Positions 1 to 9,560 of a stretch of DNA of 64,000 nt are shown here, piece by piece; positions within the stretch are counted from its first letter, which is position 1; each line of letters opens with the position of its first letter. The notes under the pieces are model-generated. The model did not search any database. It was not told the DNA's origin and saw only the letters and a list, made by a program, of their open reading frames with translations. The stretch is taken from NCBI GenBank assembly GCA_903632075.3, contig CAHIKZ030002090.1, positions 114,501-178,500 on the forward strand, written 5' to 3'. The position numbers and the translations under genes were made by a program. The DNA is from Acanthosepion pharaonis. Taxonomy: Eukaryota > Mollusca > Cephalopoda > Sepiida > Sepiidae.

Positions 1-62
1 AAGAGATGTTCTTCATAATGTCAATTTCATTATTTTAGAAGAGATGTTCTTCATAATGTCAA
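1..62. repeat. 24-bp perfect direct repeat, two copies
   Basis: Bases 1-24 recur exactly at 39-62, so the period is 38 bp. The window edge cuts the array, so it may be the end of a longer tandem repeat. No function is apparent. Confidence 0.85.
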
Positions 63-88
63 ATCGATCACAGATTTATAAAATATTT

Positions 89-182
89 TACGGTCACATA
101 ACGTTGAAACACCAATTCCCGTACTATCACTGAAGTTAAGCAATATCGAACCTGATCAGTACGTACATGGATGACCGCTTGT
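89..182 (+). pseudogene. 5S rRNA-like fragment, diverged
   Basis: The stretch follows the metazoan 5S rRNA order: acgttgaaacacc, then a degenerate internal control region (gaagttaagcaat), then cctgatcagtac and atgaccgctt. The 5' end is poor and the last ~20 bases of 5S are missing. Several substitutions in the internal promoter argue against a working gene. It is most likely the head of a decayed 5S-derived SINE like the clearer copy at 4845. Confidence 0.75.
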
Positions 183-204
183 TTTGGTTTTGTTATTTTT
201 ACTA

Positions 205-492
205 GTGGGCCAGTCAGTTATGTGCCATGTGTCATACACGCTGAGGCAATCATGTATCTTTCGATACATGAATGAATTTTTTCCCGCAGTAGGTTGCCAT
301 TTCTTTCTGCAATAGACCAGGTGCCATTCAAGTGTGTCCTACTATTTAGCCATAGCTGGGGTGAGAAGAAGAGGATTCATACCTTTTCCAAGTGAAAGGT
401 ATGAATCCATTCCGTAAGTGAATGTAATGAATTCGACTGGAATTCGAACTCGGCTCTTCGTTCCCTCAATTCGAGCCACTATCCATTATTCC
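205..492 (-). repeat. tRNA-headed SINE, family A, near full length
   Basis: Read on the minus strand, it starts with a tRNA-like head (A-box region ggataatggctcg, B box gttcgaattcc at about 445-455), followed by a body ending in gtcagtcatg...gcacataactgactgg. The same body recurs at 24597, 40231, 43122 and 62985. An 11-base hairpin (aggtatgaatc with its partner, about 377-410) is a local duplication in this copy. Family A is the commonest SINE in the window. The domain order (tRNA head, conserved body) fits the cephalopod tRNA-SINE group, but the family assignment is inference. Confidence 0.85.
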
Positions 493-710
493 ATGTAACA
501 CCATGCCTTTTCTTGTGGACCAGTTAATTTAAATAGTATCGGAGGCTTGGATATGTTTCGCCTTCTAATTAGGTATAATCCACTGAGAAAAAAAAAAGAG
601 AAAAAAATCAAAGGAAAAATTGTTCATTAATTTATCTATTAGACTGGTCTTTTTTTATATAAAGCGCTAATATGCATCTCAACACGATGCAGATTTCTTT
701 ACGACATGCG
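493..710. other. AT-rich spacer, nothing recognised
   Basis: A-rich runs around 580-620. No coding or repeat signature was recognised. Confidence 0.4.
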
Positions 711-985
711 GGTAGGGAAACAGTTATCGGCGTGGGATGTGGGATAGGCGAGCCGAGTTTAAATTCTAATCTAGTCTGTTGTGATCAGTTTCGCACAAAT
801 GCATTTTGGAAAGGTATGCATCTATTTCTCTCAACCAGCCAGCTATGGGTAAAATAGTAAAGCAGAGCGGGATCTCTAGTCTTTGTTGACAATCCTTATA
901 GGAGAAGGAAAATTCAAAAATCAGGAGAAAAAGCCAAATTAATTTGTCTTTCTTAAGCATCATAGCAATTAACAGGAATCTGTAG
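711..985 (+). repeat. tRNA-headed SINE, family B, decayed
   Basis: The head contains cagttatcggcgtgg and a B-box-like gagtttaaattct, then tagtctgttgt and a body with ggaaaggtatgcatc and cagctatgggtaaa. The tail agcagagcgggatctc is shared with sequence near 38085. Related copies lie at 12005, 25695 and 27535. The 60-residue open frame here is a chance frame in the SINE. Confidence 0.65.
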
Positions 986-999
986 AGAGCCATGATCGC

Positions 1000-1576
1000 A
1001 TACAGTTTTCTTTAATTAAACGATACTGGACGAGCTCTTCCCTCTCCTCCCCGTGTACTCCCTGGGTACTTGGTATACTTAACACGGTGGAAATAGATTG
1101 TTTTGGTGGGTATAATAATTTCTGTTACCATTTTGATTATTTTTTATTTGGCGTAAAGAAGTTTGTCTGATCTGATAGATTTACAACTAAAGATGGCTGA
1201 AGAAGTTATCGGATGAAATTTTGTGTTAACAATAACAACTATAAAAAAAAATTGACTTTCTGAACAATGTTGGAAATGTTTAATGATAATTCTCAAAGTT
1301 ATAGGCAATCTTGGCAAATGTTTAATAATAATAATAGCACGCGATACAACAAATGACTTCATTGGTAGTAGATGCAGTGAAAAGAAAATATACTTTGTCA
1401 AAAATTTTAATATGTCAGATTTTACAAAAGATATATGCTTATACTTTTGGTCATATGTGATCTTGTTTCTTGGAGTTATTTCAACAGGATCGAGAATACG
1501 CCGAATGCAAGAGGTAAGTTCACCCACCAAAAAAAGGGGCTATTTTGTGGGTGAATGCTTGCAAATTTATGCATAG
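1000..1576. other. AT-rich unassigned region with one splice-donor-like site
   Basis: A plus-strand frame 1283-1576 encodes a hydrophobic stretch (about residues 50-66). At about 1510-1517 it runs into gag|gtaagttc, a strong 5' splice-donor match. No acceptor or protein family could be recognised, so this is recorded as a weak exon candidate only. Confidence 0.2.
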
Positions 1577-1973
1577 ATCTAACCATGGTTTACCTCTATA
1601 TTCAAATACAAACCAAACCAATGTTCACCTATGGACTCAAGTATAAACCTGACCAATGTTCACCTATAGACTCAAGTATAAACCCGACCAATGTTCAACT
1701 ATAAACTCATGTATAAATCTAACTAATGTTCACCTATAGACTCATGTATAAACCCGATCAATATTTACCTATAGACTCAAGTATTAACCTGAATGGTTTT
1801 CACATATATGTTTACCTATATACTCAGATATAAACCTGACCAATGACTGTTTATAGAATCAAGTATAAAATTGACCACTCTTTATCTCTAGAATCATGGA
1901 TAAACCCGAACAATGTTCACCTATAGACTCGTATATAAACGCGATCAATTTTGCCTACAGATTCAAGTATAAT
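1577..1973 (+). repeat. 35-bp minisatellite (about 11 diverged units)
   Basis: The unit reads approximately aaacccgaccaatgttcac followed by ctatagactcaagtat, with about 10-25% divergence between units. The same unit occurs on the opposite strand at 45950-46185. Confidence 0.85.
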
Positions 1974-2109
1974 AAAAAAAAAATGATTTCGATAAATATT
2001 AGATTGGTGCATATATTCAATCGCCTTTTCTGATCTTCGAATTATATTGAGGAATAACATTCCGCAGCATTTTTTGCTTCTTAGTTACTTTGGCCGTCAT
2101 TTCGAATTA

Positions 2110-2330
2110 GACACCCCTTTAAGATGGAATGCCAAGTAGACAAGAATGAGCATATTCGACACCTTCTCTTTGCGAGGAGGGGAAGTTCGAACTCATAGGC
2201 ATCTCCGCATTCTGGCTGACCTGTTCAGTTTGATGAGAACCAGTAGCACGCGCTGATTACAGAAGAACCACGCCAGATCACGAGCCAAGATGGCAAGCTC
2301 TCATATTACTGCCACTCGTCATCTTCACTC
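2110..2330 (+). pseudogene. Possible mariner-type transposase N-terminal remnant
   Basis: The frame from 2124 gives a peptide with KNEHIRHLL followed by a small basic stretch, resembling the start of the mariner helix-turn-helix domain. It is interrupted by stops within about 25 codons. The match is short, and chance similarity is possible. Confidence 0.25.
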
Positions 2331-2339
2331 AATGAGTAA

Positions 2340-2980
2340 GGTCCATAAACACGGCGCATGAGTGCCACATGCATTGACCGAGAGAAACAAACACCTGCAC
2401 TCCTCCATTGCCGCTAGTTGATTCGCGTGTAATTGGTTATCATCCATTACAACCTAATATAACGTAAAATCCATCAACACACACCAACCTATATCATCCA
2501 ATCTTAAACTAAATTTTTTAAAATAAATATATAAAATAAATAAGCAAGTCTCAACACAATGCCCTATTCTATGAATAACGCTGTGTTAAAATTCACACCT
2601 GTGATATAACTTCATATGTTTTTGTTTGTTTTCAGCACATAACAGACAGAGAAAACGCTGAAATATGCTAAAACGAATAGTTGGTTAAAAAAATTGCAAA
2701 ATTCCGTGGTTACATTATTGAATTCCACTTTTAAGAACTAATTTTACGACACTGATTTTCATTGAGCCTTGCTGGCTGAAGCTTATTAGTTAATTTTTAT
2801 AGGCATTGACATAGAGTTTAACATCATTGGCAGTATTGTCAAGATTAGAGGTTCTTTAGCTGGGGTGCTTATGGACCCTGGGGTCCATGTAAAATTACTG
2901 TGGTTCACACACACACACAAATATGGCAAATATTTTAAAATGGTTTATTTCTGTCTATATTTCTGAGATGACATATCGTA
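2340..2980. other. AT-rich unassigned region
   Basis: Contains a short (CA)n at about 2907-2920 and a ggaccctggggtcc palindrome at about 2873-2886. No coding signal was recognised. Confidence 0.4.
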
Positions 2981-2984
2981 ACTA

Positions 2985-3185
2985 TTTACATTGTTCGGAC
3001 TGTTGTCCTCATCTTTATTGTCATATTCACGACGTTTCGGCCGTTGTACGCTCCGGCTTTCTTCAGGTAATATACATTGGAATTTCGAACCGAACCCTTT
3101 AATTTCGTCCACAGGGGTAGATTGTTCTAGTCCCTCGTACCATGCCTTTTCTGGTTATCTCAGTTTCAGTTAATTGCCTTTAATC
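2985..3185 (-). repeat. Family G repeat with hammerhead-like motif
   Basis: Minus-strand order: cctgaagaaagccggagcg, tacaacggccgaaacg, then sequence ending in gaacaatgtaaatag and catctcagaaatatagacag. The same order is found in the palindrome at 30203-30799 and in 53611-53957. The segment at about 3034-3068 has a hammerhead-like core: CTGAAGA, a GGCC/GGCC-type stem II, then CGAAAC. Such pLTR motifs are known from Penelope-like elements, but whether family G is PLE-derived is inference. Confidence 0.65.
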
Positions 3186-3254
3186 GAGATATTCAGAAAA
3201 GGCATGAGTTGTGACTTCGTGCTAACCCTAACCATCGTCGAATACTGAACAATT

Positions 3255-3420
3255 CCATCGACCCAATTTCACTTAGGAGGCTTGGGTCAAAATGTGGTAT
3301 GGTTTTCAGTCGCTTTACAAAGCTGCTGAACGCTGGAATCGCCTTGGCAGATCGAGAACATCGAGGAGTAACCTTCCTGATAAATCGACTATGGTGATAT
3401 TCGACTCCCGGTCTTACGGT
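3255..3420 (-). repeat. tRNA-headed SINE, family D, fragment
   Basis: Contains minus-strand counterparts of ggcttgggtca, gtggtatggttttcag and the tgataaatcgactatgg motif found in the copies at 44855, 50770 and 52912. It directly abuts a family C SINE at 3425. Confidence 0.7.
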
Positions 3421-3424
3421 GATT

Positions 3425-3553
3425 TTGTAAGCGTAGCTTAGATGTGGTACAAGACCGAAAGTATGGGGCACCTAGTGAGGATCGAGCTCACTACTCACTA
3501 ATTGTTCTAGCGATACAAGCTTGCTAACCATCACACCAAATCGAAATGCCACA
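3425..3553 (-). repeat. Short tRNA-headed SINE, family C
   Basis: Minus-strand head with A box ggttagcaagcttg and B box gagctcgatcctc, ending in cacatctaagctacgc. About 130 bp long, like the copies at 10997, 24738 and 28848. Its junction with family D at about 3420 suggests insertion of one SINE in the other. Confidence 0.8.
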
Positions 3554-3924
3554 AATCTTATGATCGGAAAGCGAACGTTGCATCTACGCTGCCACACTAA
3601 ACCCTCTCACTACTTATGTGGTGATCATGGTCCTTCATTAACTTCACATAAGCAGCAACGCATCAATTCATGGCAAGGCTGAAAAAAAGTACTGAAAATA
3701 CAAGAAACTTTGAGAAACTCTATATTCGAAAATTATTTATGCTTTTTTTTGTATATGTTCGATACTTACGGAATGCGTCATATAATATCGTTCAAATTAT
3801 AGCTTAATCGGTACGCGAGGTCAGAAAATAAATGGTTTTCATCATGTACATTGGACCTTCTTGGCACATCCATTCATAAATACATTACGTAAATTATACA
3901 TCGTATTCATAAGCTGTGGAAGGA
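3554..3924. other. AT-rich unassigned region
   Basis: No repeat or coding signature was recognised. Confidence 0.4.
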
Positions 3925-4060
3925 CAGGGATGGCTTAATGGTTAAAAGTACAGGAAAGGGAATCTAGGAACCAAGTTCAAGTTCCAGCTGAATTAATTAG
4001 TACTCATTTCGCACTAAAGTCTTTGGAAAAGTCAGGATGCCATTTCAAACGATAGATCAA
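3925..4060 (+). repeat. tRNA-headed SINE fragment, B-like
   Basis: Head ggatggcttaatggttaaaa, B box gttcaagttccagc, then tcatttcgcactaaag and ctttggaaaagtcagg, which parallels the body start of families A and B. The rest of the body is not recognisable. Confidence 0.6.
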
Positions 4061-4780
4061 ATTAGTGATTACTCCCTGCTGCTTGTGCCACGCAAAACGG
4101 TACAACCACTGGTATGTTACCCGAAGACACCGTTAAATAAGCCGAACATTGTGAGAAATGTAATGAAAAATCTTCCATTGGTTAGGAGATTTTATTGAAT
4201 TGAAACATCATTTATAATACATTTATAACAATGATAAATAAATTAACATCGCGTAATTGTTACATAAATACAACGTTTATATCTTATAACTTAGGAGATA
4301 TAAACGTTATATTTAAGTACTTTTATGTAACTGTATTACTATCTCCATTATAATTATGTTTGCCTCCCCCGCTTTCGTTAGTTAGCTCCTTAGTTAATTC
4401 ACGCGACCGTTACACCTTGCCAATACCTTATAAATAATGGACTATTCTGCTTTGACCGCGTGAAAACACGGAACTGACATATCAGAGACGCTACTTGGTT
4501 TCAGTGAGAAAATGAAAGCAAGGAAGCTAGAATTGTTTAACGTCTGTTTCAGCGAAGTGGGAAAAGTTGTCAATTTCAAATCTTTTCATTTGCACACCCT
4601 TACTTATAAATAAATTTATTAATAAAAATGTTTGCAAGATAGGTTTTCGGTTAGTAAAAGTTATTTTATGCGTACCCCGTGTTGACACCCTTTATTTTCT
4701 TAAACTGTGAGATAAATCGAGAAGTCCTAAATAACAAAGAAATATGTTCCACCTGCCAGTTTTCCCAGGTGGAAAAAAGC
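4061..4780. other. AT-rich region with a small foldback
   Basis: Contains a hairpin whose 13-bp arms (aacgtttatatct, 4272-4284, and its complement, 4296-4308) sit inside a longer imperfect palindrome from about 4257 to 4331. Nothing else was recognised before the tRNA-like piece at 4785. Confidence 0.6.
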
Positions 4781-4784
4781 AAAT

Positions 4785-4812
4785 ACAGGTTCGATTCCTG
4801 TTTGGAGGCACA
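4785..4812 (+). pseudogene. tRNA T-arm/acceptor-like fragment
   Basis: The piece acaggttcgattcctgt forms a T-arm stem-loop with a B-box core, followed by an acceptor-like ttggaggc. There is no recognisable 5' half. Confidence 0.4.
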
Positions 4813-4844
4813 TTTTTCTTTGTAGGACATCTCGATTTAGACCG

Positions 4845-4963
4845 GCTTACGTCCACATCACGTTGAAACACCGTTTCTCGTATGATCACCGAAGTTAATC
4901 AACGTCGAGCCTGGTCAGTACCTAGATGGGTGACCGCTTAGGAATATCAGGTGCTGTAAGCTT
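4845..4963 (+). pseudogene. 5S rRNA-like head, nearly complete (119 bp)
   Basis: The sequence follows metazoan 5S rRNA end to end, from gcttac...cacgttgaa to caggtgctgtaagctt. It lacks about two bases after cacgttgaa. The internal control region is altered (gaagttaatcaacg; tagatgggtgacc). Its precise target-site duplications and its fused 3' sequence show that it is a SINE promoter head and not a member of an rRNA gene array. Confidence 0.85.
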
Positions 4964-5175
4964 GGATGTGCAAGTGGTGTAATTGCAATTCGTTATATTC
5001 ACTTACACGTAAATACACTTGGGAAATATATGGGTACACCTATTCCCCCCAGCTATGGATTAATTAGTAAAACTTGAATCACTGAACTCTCTTTAAAAAA
5101 ATTCTTACAATCTAAAAATATTTTCTGTCTTTAAATAACCTGCCGTTGATAAGGCGTAGAAAACGAATCGCTCAA
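4845..5175 (+). mobile_element. Composite 5S + tRNA-type SINE with tail F
   Basis: Order: 5S rRNA-like head (4845-4963), a shortened tRNA-SINE segment (gtgcaagtggtgtaat, then body tcacttacacgtaaatac and cccccagctatgg, about 4965-5056), then tail F (attcttacaatct to gataaggcgtagaaaac, 5098-5175). A 13-bp direct repeat with two mismatches flanks exactly these ends: tcgatttagaccg at 4832-4844 and tcgatctaggccg at 5176-5188. This indicates that the whole composite was retrotransposed as one unit. 5S-headed SINEs (SINE3 type) are known from fish and other animals. The 5S plus tRNA plus shared tail arrangement recurs at 34617-34873. Confidence 0.85.
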
Positions 5176-5189
5176 TCGATCTAGGCCGA

Positions 5190-5398
5190 TGGACATTAAA
5201 CCCCCTGTTTAAGATGGAAAAAGTACGGATATCAAATCCCACTAGAAATAACATTTATAATAATAGGAAATAACGACAAATGAAAAACAAATAATTTGAA
5301 AATAATGTTTATTGCAATAAGAAATAAATGTATGCATTATTCTTTATTTAAGCTATGGAGTTAGGAATATGTAAGGCACAATATCACAGATCACATAA
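5190..5398. other. AT-rich spacer
   Basis: Nothing recognised. Confidence 0.4.
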
Positions 5399-5404
5399 AT
5401 ATCT

Positions 5405-5737
5405 AAATATATTGGAGAAACAAGTAGAAGTTTGAAAAAACGCATTTATGAGCACAAAAGAGACCTCACAAAAAACAACTTAGCTAATGCAATAGTCATA
5501 CATAGAAATAAATTCAACCATAATTTTGATTTTAAAAATGCTACACTCATAAAAAAAGAAAATAACTCACTCAGAAGGAAAATTCTGGAGAGTGCCGCCA
5601 TAGAAAATTACCCAAATATACCCAGGCTTTTTCTCTATTTCACCTTTCTTAACAAAATTAATGCTCTTACAAACAAATATACACAACAGATTCATAAAAT
5701 CAAAAGAAAATGGTTGAATACATCAACACAGATATAA
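5405..5737 (+). pseudogene. Penelope-like element, GIY-YIG endonuclease C-terminal fragment
   Basis: The frame begins inside the endonuclease domain, with YIGETSRSLKKRIYEH and then HKRDL, NAIVIHRNKFNHNFDF and ILESAAIE. This is the typical end of PLE proteins, in which a reverse transcriptase is followed by a GIY-YIG nuclease that nicks target DNA. The frame is open for about 110 codons and stops at 5737. The reverse transcriptase and the first GIY residues are absent, so the copy is 5'-truncated and inactive. The hammerhead-like motif 115 bases downstream matches the expected PLE order (ORF end, then pLTR ribozyme). Confidence 0.85.
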
Positions 5738-5852
5738 TGACAATATTCTCCACACGTGACAAATACTGATGTTTCTCTACATTCCAGTTGTTAGGTACAT
5801 TCTGTTTTTGTTTTTATTAGTTACTTTGTTCATTTAATTTCATTTTCGTATT

Positions 5853-5893
5853 TTGCTTTGATAAAGTCCGCATTGGACGAAACGCGTCAGCAA
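5853..5893 (+). ncRNA. Hammerhead-like ribozyme motif in PLE 3' region
   Basis: Stem I ttgct (5853-5857) pairs with agcaa (5889-5893). The first core strand is ttgataa instead of CUGANGA, so C3 and G8 are changed. Stem II gtcc/ggac closes a 5-base loop. Then come gaa, a palindromic acgcgt as a minimal stem III, and c at the expected cleavage position (5888). Hammerheads with very short stem III are established in Penelope-like elements. Two core substitutions make activity unlikely. Confidence 0.7.
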
Positions 5894-5969
5894 TTACCAG
5901 TTTTCCTATTGTCATTTTTATTCATTCAACATCTAAATTTCGGAAGTAATTAAGCCTTTCTTGTGAGAG

Positions 5970-6150
5970 TCCAGCGTGTCTATGCGGTCTAAAAGCACTC
6001 CAGATTATATGGTGGTTTATCCCTATATAAGTATGACGCAGGTTCGAGCCCTGTCCAAGAGAAAATCTATTTTATTAAAGACTCTTGAAAACACAGACCG
6101 ATAGACGCCATATACACTGTTTAAAGACAAGGATGTCTACTCAATCATTG
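5970..6150 (+). repeat. tRNA-headed repeat, family H
   Basis: A tRNA-like head with atgcggtctaaaagcac and a B box caggttcgagccctgt suggests derivation from a long-variable-arm tRNA. It is followed by a tail containing gaaaacacagaccgatagac and tgtttaaagac. A second copy of the tail lies at 47400-47520. Confidence 0.6.
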
Positions 6151-6239
6151 TAATATAGATATATGTACTAAATATAGTATGACATACATTAGAATAGTAA
6201 TTCCATTCTAATGATTACCTATATATTATTACTTCTATG

Positions 6240-6530
6240 TGCCGTGTCCCTTCAGGACGTGAGCAATCTCCACAATTGTAGCTTTTGTTTGATTTTTTAC
6301 TATCACTTCCTCCTTCCATTCTGCCATCCATTCACATAATTTTGTCAAGTAGGTGGCTTGCTGTCTTCCCTGTCCATTTTGCCTTCGATATGTCCTGTTG
6401 GTGTCGAGTTCTCCAAGCCTGCTATCCTCATTATGTTTCCGAGAAATTTCAACTGTCTCCTTCTGATTTTAATTATAAATTACTTTTTCGCTTTCATTTC
6501 CCTAAAAATTTCCTTTTTTACACGTTCGTT
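6240..6530 (-). pseudogene. LINE ORF2 3' end (lineage L-A), decayed
   Basis: On the minus strand the sequence encodes the end of a non-LTR retrotransposon protein: a basic stretch before KFLGNIMR, then a tail ending in AHVLKG-type residues and a 3' terminus near gacacggcacatag. The same 3' end occurs at 8870, 17486, 27995, 36425, 43555 and 44480. It contains several stops. Confidence 0.75.
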
Positions 6531-6782
6531 CCGTTATGTCTGAACAAATTTCTGCAGTCCGGATATAAAAACAAAAAATAAAGATTTTTTAATAGACAGC
6601 ATTACTGACAAAATGTGCATGGCATTCATCAGTCTTGTGAGGCAATAAATCTGCAGCTGGTGATTGATTCAGCTCGTCTTTTGCTGCTGGTGGGTCATCT
6701 CCAGAGACGCAGTTCTGAGCAGGATTCCAAAAATGTATTACTGGTAATAAGTTATATACAAAGTATTTCTGGTATTAAGACC
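6531..6782. other. AT-rich spacer
   Basis: Nothing recognised. The short frames are not supported by any family match. Confidence 0.4.
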
Positions 6783-7016
6783 TATTTTTACACTTTCATA
6801 GTGTTTTGACACCAGTTTGGGGGTTAACTATTTGCCCATAACTGGGACCCTAAAAGTTGCTACCACCACGGGTCAGGGTGGGTCTGGGAACAACAGCAAT
6901 TAAGAAGTGGTTCCACGCTCCTCAAAACCTCTTGATCAGAGGCCTTGCTGTTGGACGTAGTTTATCGTCATACCCAGGACGCGGATGTAGTTTATCGTCA
7001 TACCTAGGACACTTTA
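6783..7016 (+). repeat. Family E repeat, copy 1
   Basis: Order: tttttacactttcatagtg, ggttaactatttgccc, gctaccaccacgggtcaggg, gtggttccacgctcctcaaa, then two tandem copies of a 28-30-bp segment, gtagtttatcgtcata plus cccaggac or cctaggac. Copies 2 and 3 are at 48229 and 54465, in the same orientation. Confidence 0.85.
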
Positions 7017-8160
7017 CATAATCTGTCACTAATATTTATATGAATTCTTGCTGAAGGTGCGTTAAGAGAAGGGAATTGTATATATGAGAATGATTGCATA
7101 AACAAACTCAATAAAGAAATCAATGTTTTGTAAGTGTGCTTATTATTGTGAGGTCAAAAAGTGACAAGTATGGAGAGAAACAGAACTTATAGAAATAACA
7201 ATGCCGTTACAGAATCCGATATTGCCTGTTTGCGAAGTTAATGTTACTAAGACGAAACGTTAATACGCAGTCTTGTTACTTTGTTGGAATGTGATGTTCT
7301 AGCTGAGAAGATGAAAACGCAGAAAAAAGTTTGAAGTTAATTATAAAAAGCAGATGCAATATACCCCGTAAGGATAAAGACTGTATCGACCTTAGTTAAT
7401 AGCAACAACAATATAAGAAAGAACTCCAGAAAAAACACGGAGTAATGAAAGTGTAATTACATCTCAGAAGAAATCAGAATGAATATTTCTCAGCTTGCAT
7501 AATAAAAAATGGCTTGACGTTTACCGGATCCGCGGCCCTGTGGGAAGACAACGACTTGAATAAAATAAACAAATGACCAAATGGAATTGATAAACACACA
7601 GTACTGATAATTACGGTGACAAAGCCTGGATTCAAAGAACATCTAGGAATAAGAACGTTTTAAAAAACTAATAATTTAAATAAGATAACCTTGCCTATTA
7701 TTGCCCTAGATTTGACTTCAATAAGACGTTATACTCAATCTAATTATAATGAACGGTAGATAAAGTAGTAATTATGATTCGAGTGTTCAATGAGGCCTGA
7801 TATATACTTGTCAAAATATTGTGTTAACATTGTATTACTATTTTAGTCAATTAGGCTTATTCCTTTTAAGTCAAATATTTTGTTCATGTTTTTGTCTATC
7901 TTCAGAACTGTTTGTTCGGTAAACGGGAGTCAAGCGGAAATAAATGAAGTAAAGTAAAATGTAAAACGCAAAATCAAGTTTTCAGGGTTTTTTTCTACTC
8001 TGTGGTAGAATTCTCCGAAGTTTTGCACCTTGACATGCTTACAGTTAAAGAAAAGAAAAAAAAAAAAGGACGGAAAGTAAATCACGTCCAAAGTTGGTGG
8101 TATTTTCTGATAAATTACTTAGGGTGTAATAAGTAGGTAATTCTTTAATCAGAAACTGCT
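7017..8160. other. Unassigned AT-rich region
   Basis: A short interrupted inverted pair, ggcttgacgtttacc (about 7511) and ggtaaacgggagtcaagc (about 7918), brackets about 425 bp and may be the ends of a decayed element. An A-rich run lies at 8049-8068. Nothing coding was recognised. Confidence 0.35.
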
Positions 8161-8288
8161 GTCTGTTCCCCCTTGGGATCACCGAAGGAGCACCAGGGAA
8201 AACATTTTACGCAAAAAGTTATTACTTCATCAGTTCAAAACTTCCCTCTCTGTCTGTCGCCTGTCAGTCTTTCTACAACCCCTCTTTC

Positions 8289-8292
<4 letters not shown>

Positions 8293-8349
<57 letters not shown>
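8293..8349. repeat. (TA)n microsatellite
   Basis: About 28 uninterrupted TA units, followed by a short degenerate TG tract to about 8370. Confidence 0.98.
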
Positions 8350-8352
<3 letters not shown>

Positions 8353-8379
8353 CGTGTGTATGTGTGTTTGTCTAGGCCT

Positions 8380-8865
8380 GTGTGTGTAAATTGATACGTA
8401 CATATATATACATAAATTTACATTAATCTTATGATCAAATCACAGATAGTGTTTCAAAATGTTAATGATTTCATATTCAAAAATTCCTGATATTATCGCA
8501 GATCTGTGCTGACTCCGGCCGCTCGTTCAAGATATCTCTTCCCAGTAATCTGTTTGCAGCCAAGTGTGAAAAATACATATTATTTACTTACACGTCTGTT
8601 CTTGGCCGTGCACACACGCACTTGCAAACGCACACACACACGCGCGCACACATAATTAAAACAATTCTGGTTATCACCTTAAGGCTTCATGCATAATTCG
8701 GGATGGGCTACTTGACCACGACTGTTTTCGAATCATTCATTTTATTGCAAGTTATTTTTACAAAGACAATCTTCCCTGTTATTACTTTAATATTAGATTT
8801 AATCTATTTTATTATTGTTGTTCTTATCACGAAAATTTAGGTCGAGTCACTATTCGACAAGAAAA
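8380..8865. other. AT-rich spacer with (CA)n
   Basis: A (CA)n/(CG) stretch lies at about 8612-8652. Nothing else was recognised. Confidence 0.5.
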
Positions 8866-8869
8866 CTAA

Positions 8870-9560
8870 ATACTTTTCTTCTTCTATATGTTGTGTTCTT
8901 TCAGGACATAGGCGACCATAGTTCTCCACAACTTTCTATTCCGTGTGCCTCTTAGCAGTTTTTTTTTCTCCTTTTGCTAAGGCTTTCGCCCTCCCCTGTT
9001 CCACTATCGATTCACACAAGTTCGTCATGTAAGTAGCTGACTGCCTTCCATTTCTTTTATCCTAAATATATCCCGTGACGGTCAAGTTTTCCAAGCTCTG
9101 CTTCCTCGTTATGTTTTCAAGGAATTTCCCTGATTCTGAGCAGAAGTGTTCTTTCTGTCGCCATTTCCTTGTTGCTTACTCACCCCATCCTTGGAATTTT
9201 CAGTATCCTTCTGTAGAACGACATTTTTACTACTTCTAGTTTTTTTCTCCTCATCTTTGTGGAAATTGTTCTACGTTCACTGCCATATAAGAGGATGAAT
9301 ATCACATAGCATATAAGAGAATGGATATCACATAGCATATAAGAGAATGAATATCACATAGCATATAAGAGAATGGATATCACATAGCATATAAGAGGAT
9401 GAATATCACATAGTATATAAGAGAATGGATATCACTAGCGCTCTTTTCTTTGTTTCTAGGAAAATTTGTCCGTTTCTCAGCACATTGCTTCTCTTTCGCT
9501 AGTCCAATGCATGTTTGAATCTCGGTGTCGCATTTTCCATTCTCTGTTAAACATAGTTAT
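8870..9560 (-). pseudogene. LINE ORF2 C-terminal region (L-A), with internal minisatellite
   Basis: The minus strand carries the end of the RT-containing ORF of lineage L-A: an AETQACIG-like segment, a block corresponding to YGSE-W in other copies, a basic helix, and the 3' end ...GDHR before gaaagaacacaac. The 26-bp tandem at 9291-9435 interrupts the frame where the 17486 copy encodes VLLYGSECW. Stops and frameshifts throughout. Confidence 0.7.
9291..9435. repeat. 26-bp tandem repeat, about 5.6 units
   Basis: The unit is gagaatggatatcacatagc plus atataa. Alternating units carry gaggatgaat or gagaatggat, which implies that a two-unit block was copied. The array lies inside a LINE fragment. 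Confidence 0.95.

Noticed and set aside
4845..4963. Functional 5S rRNA gene
   Set aside because: Target-site duplications enclose the 5S together with a tRNA segment and SINE tail, the internal promoter is altered, and two bases are missing. It is a SINE head.
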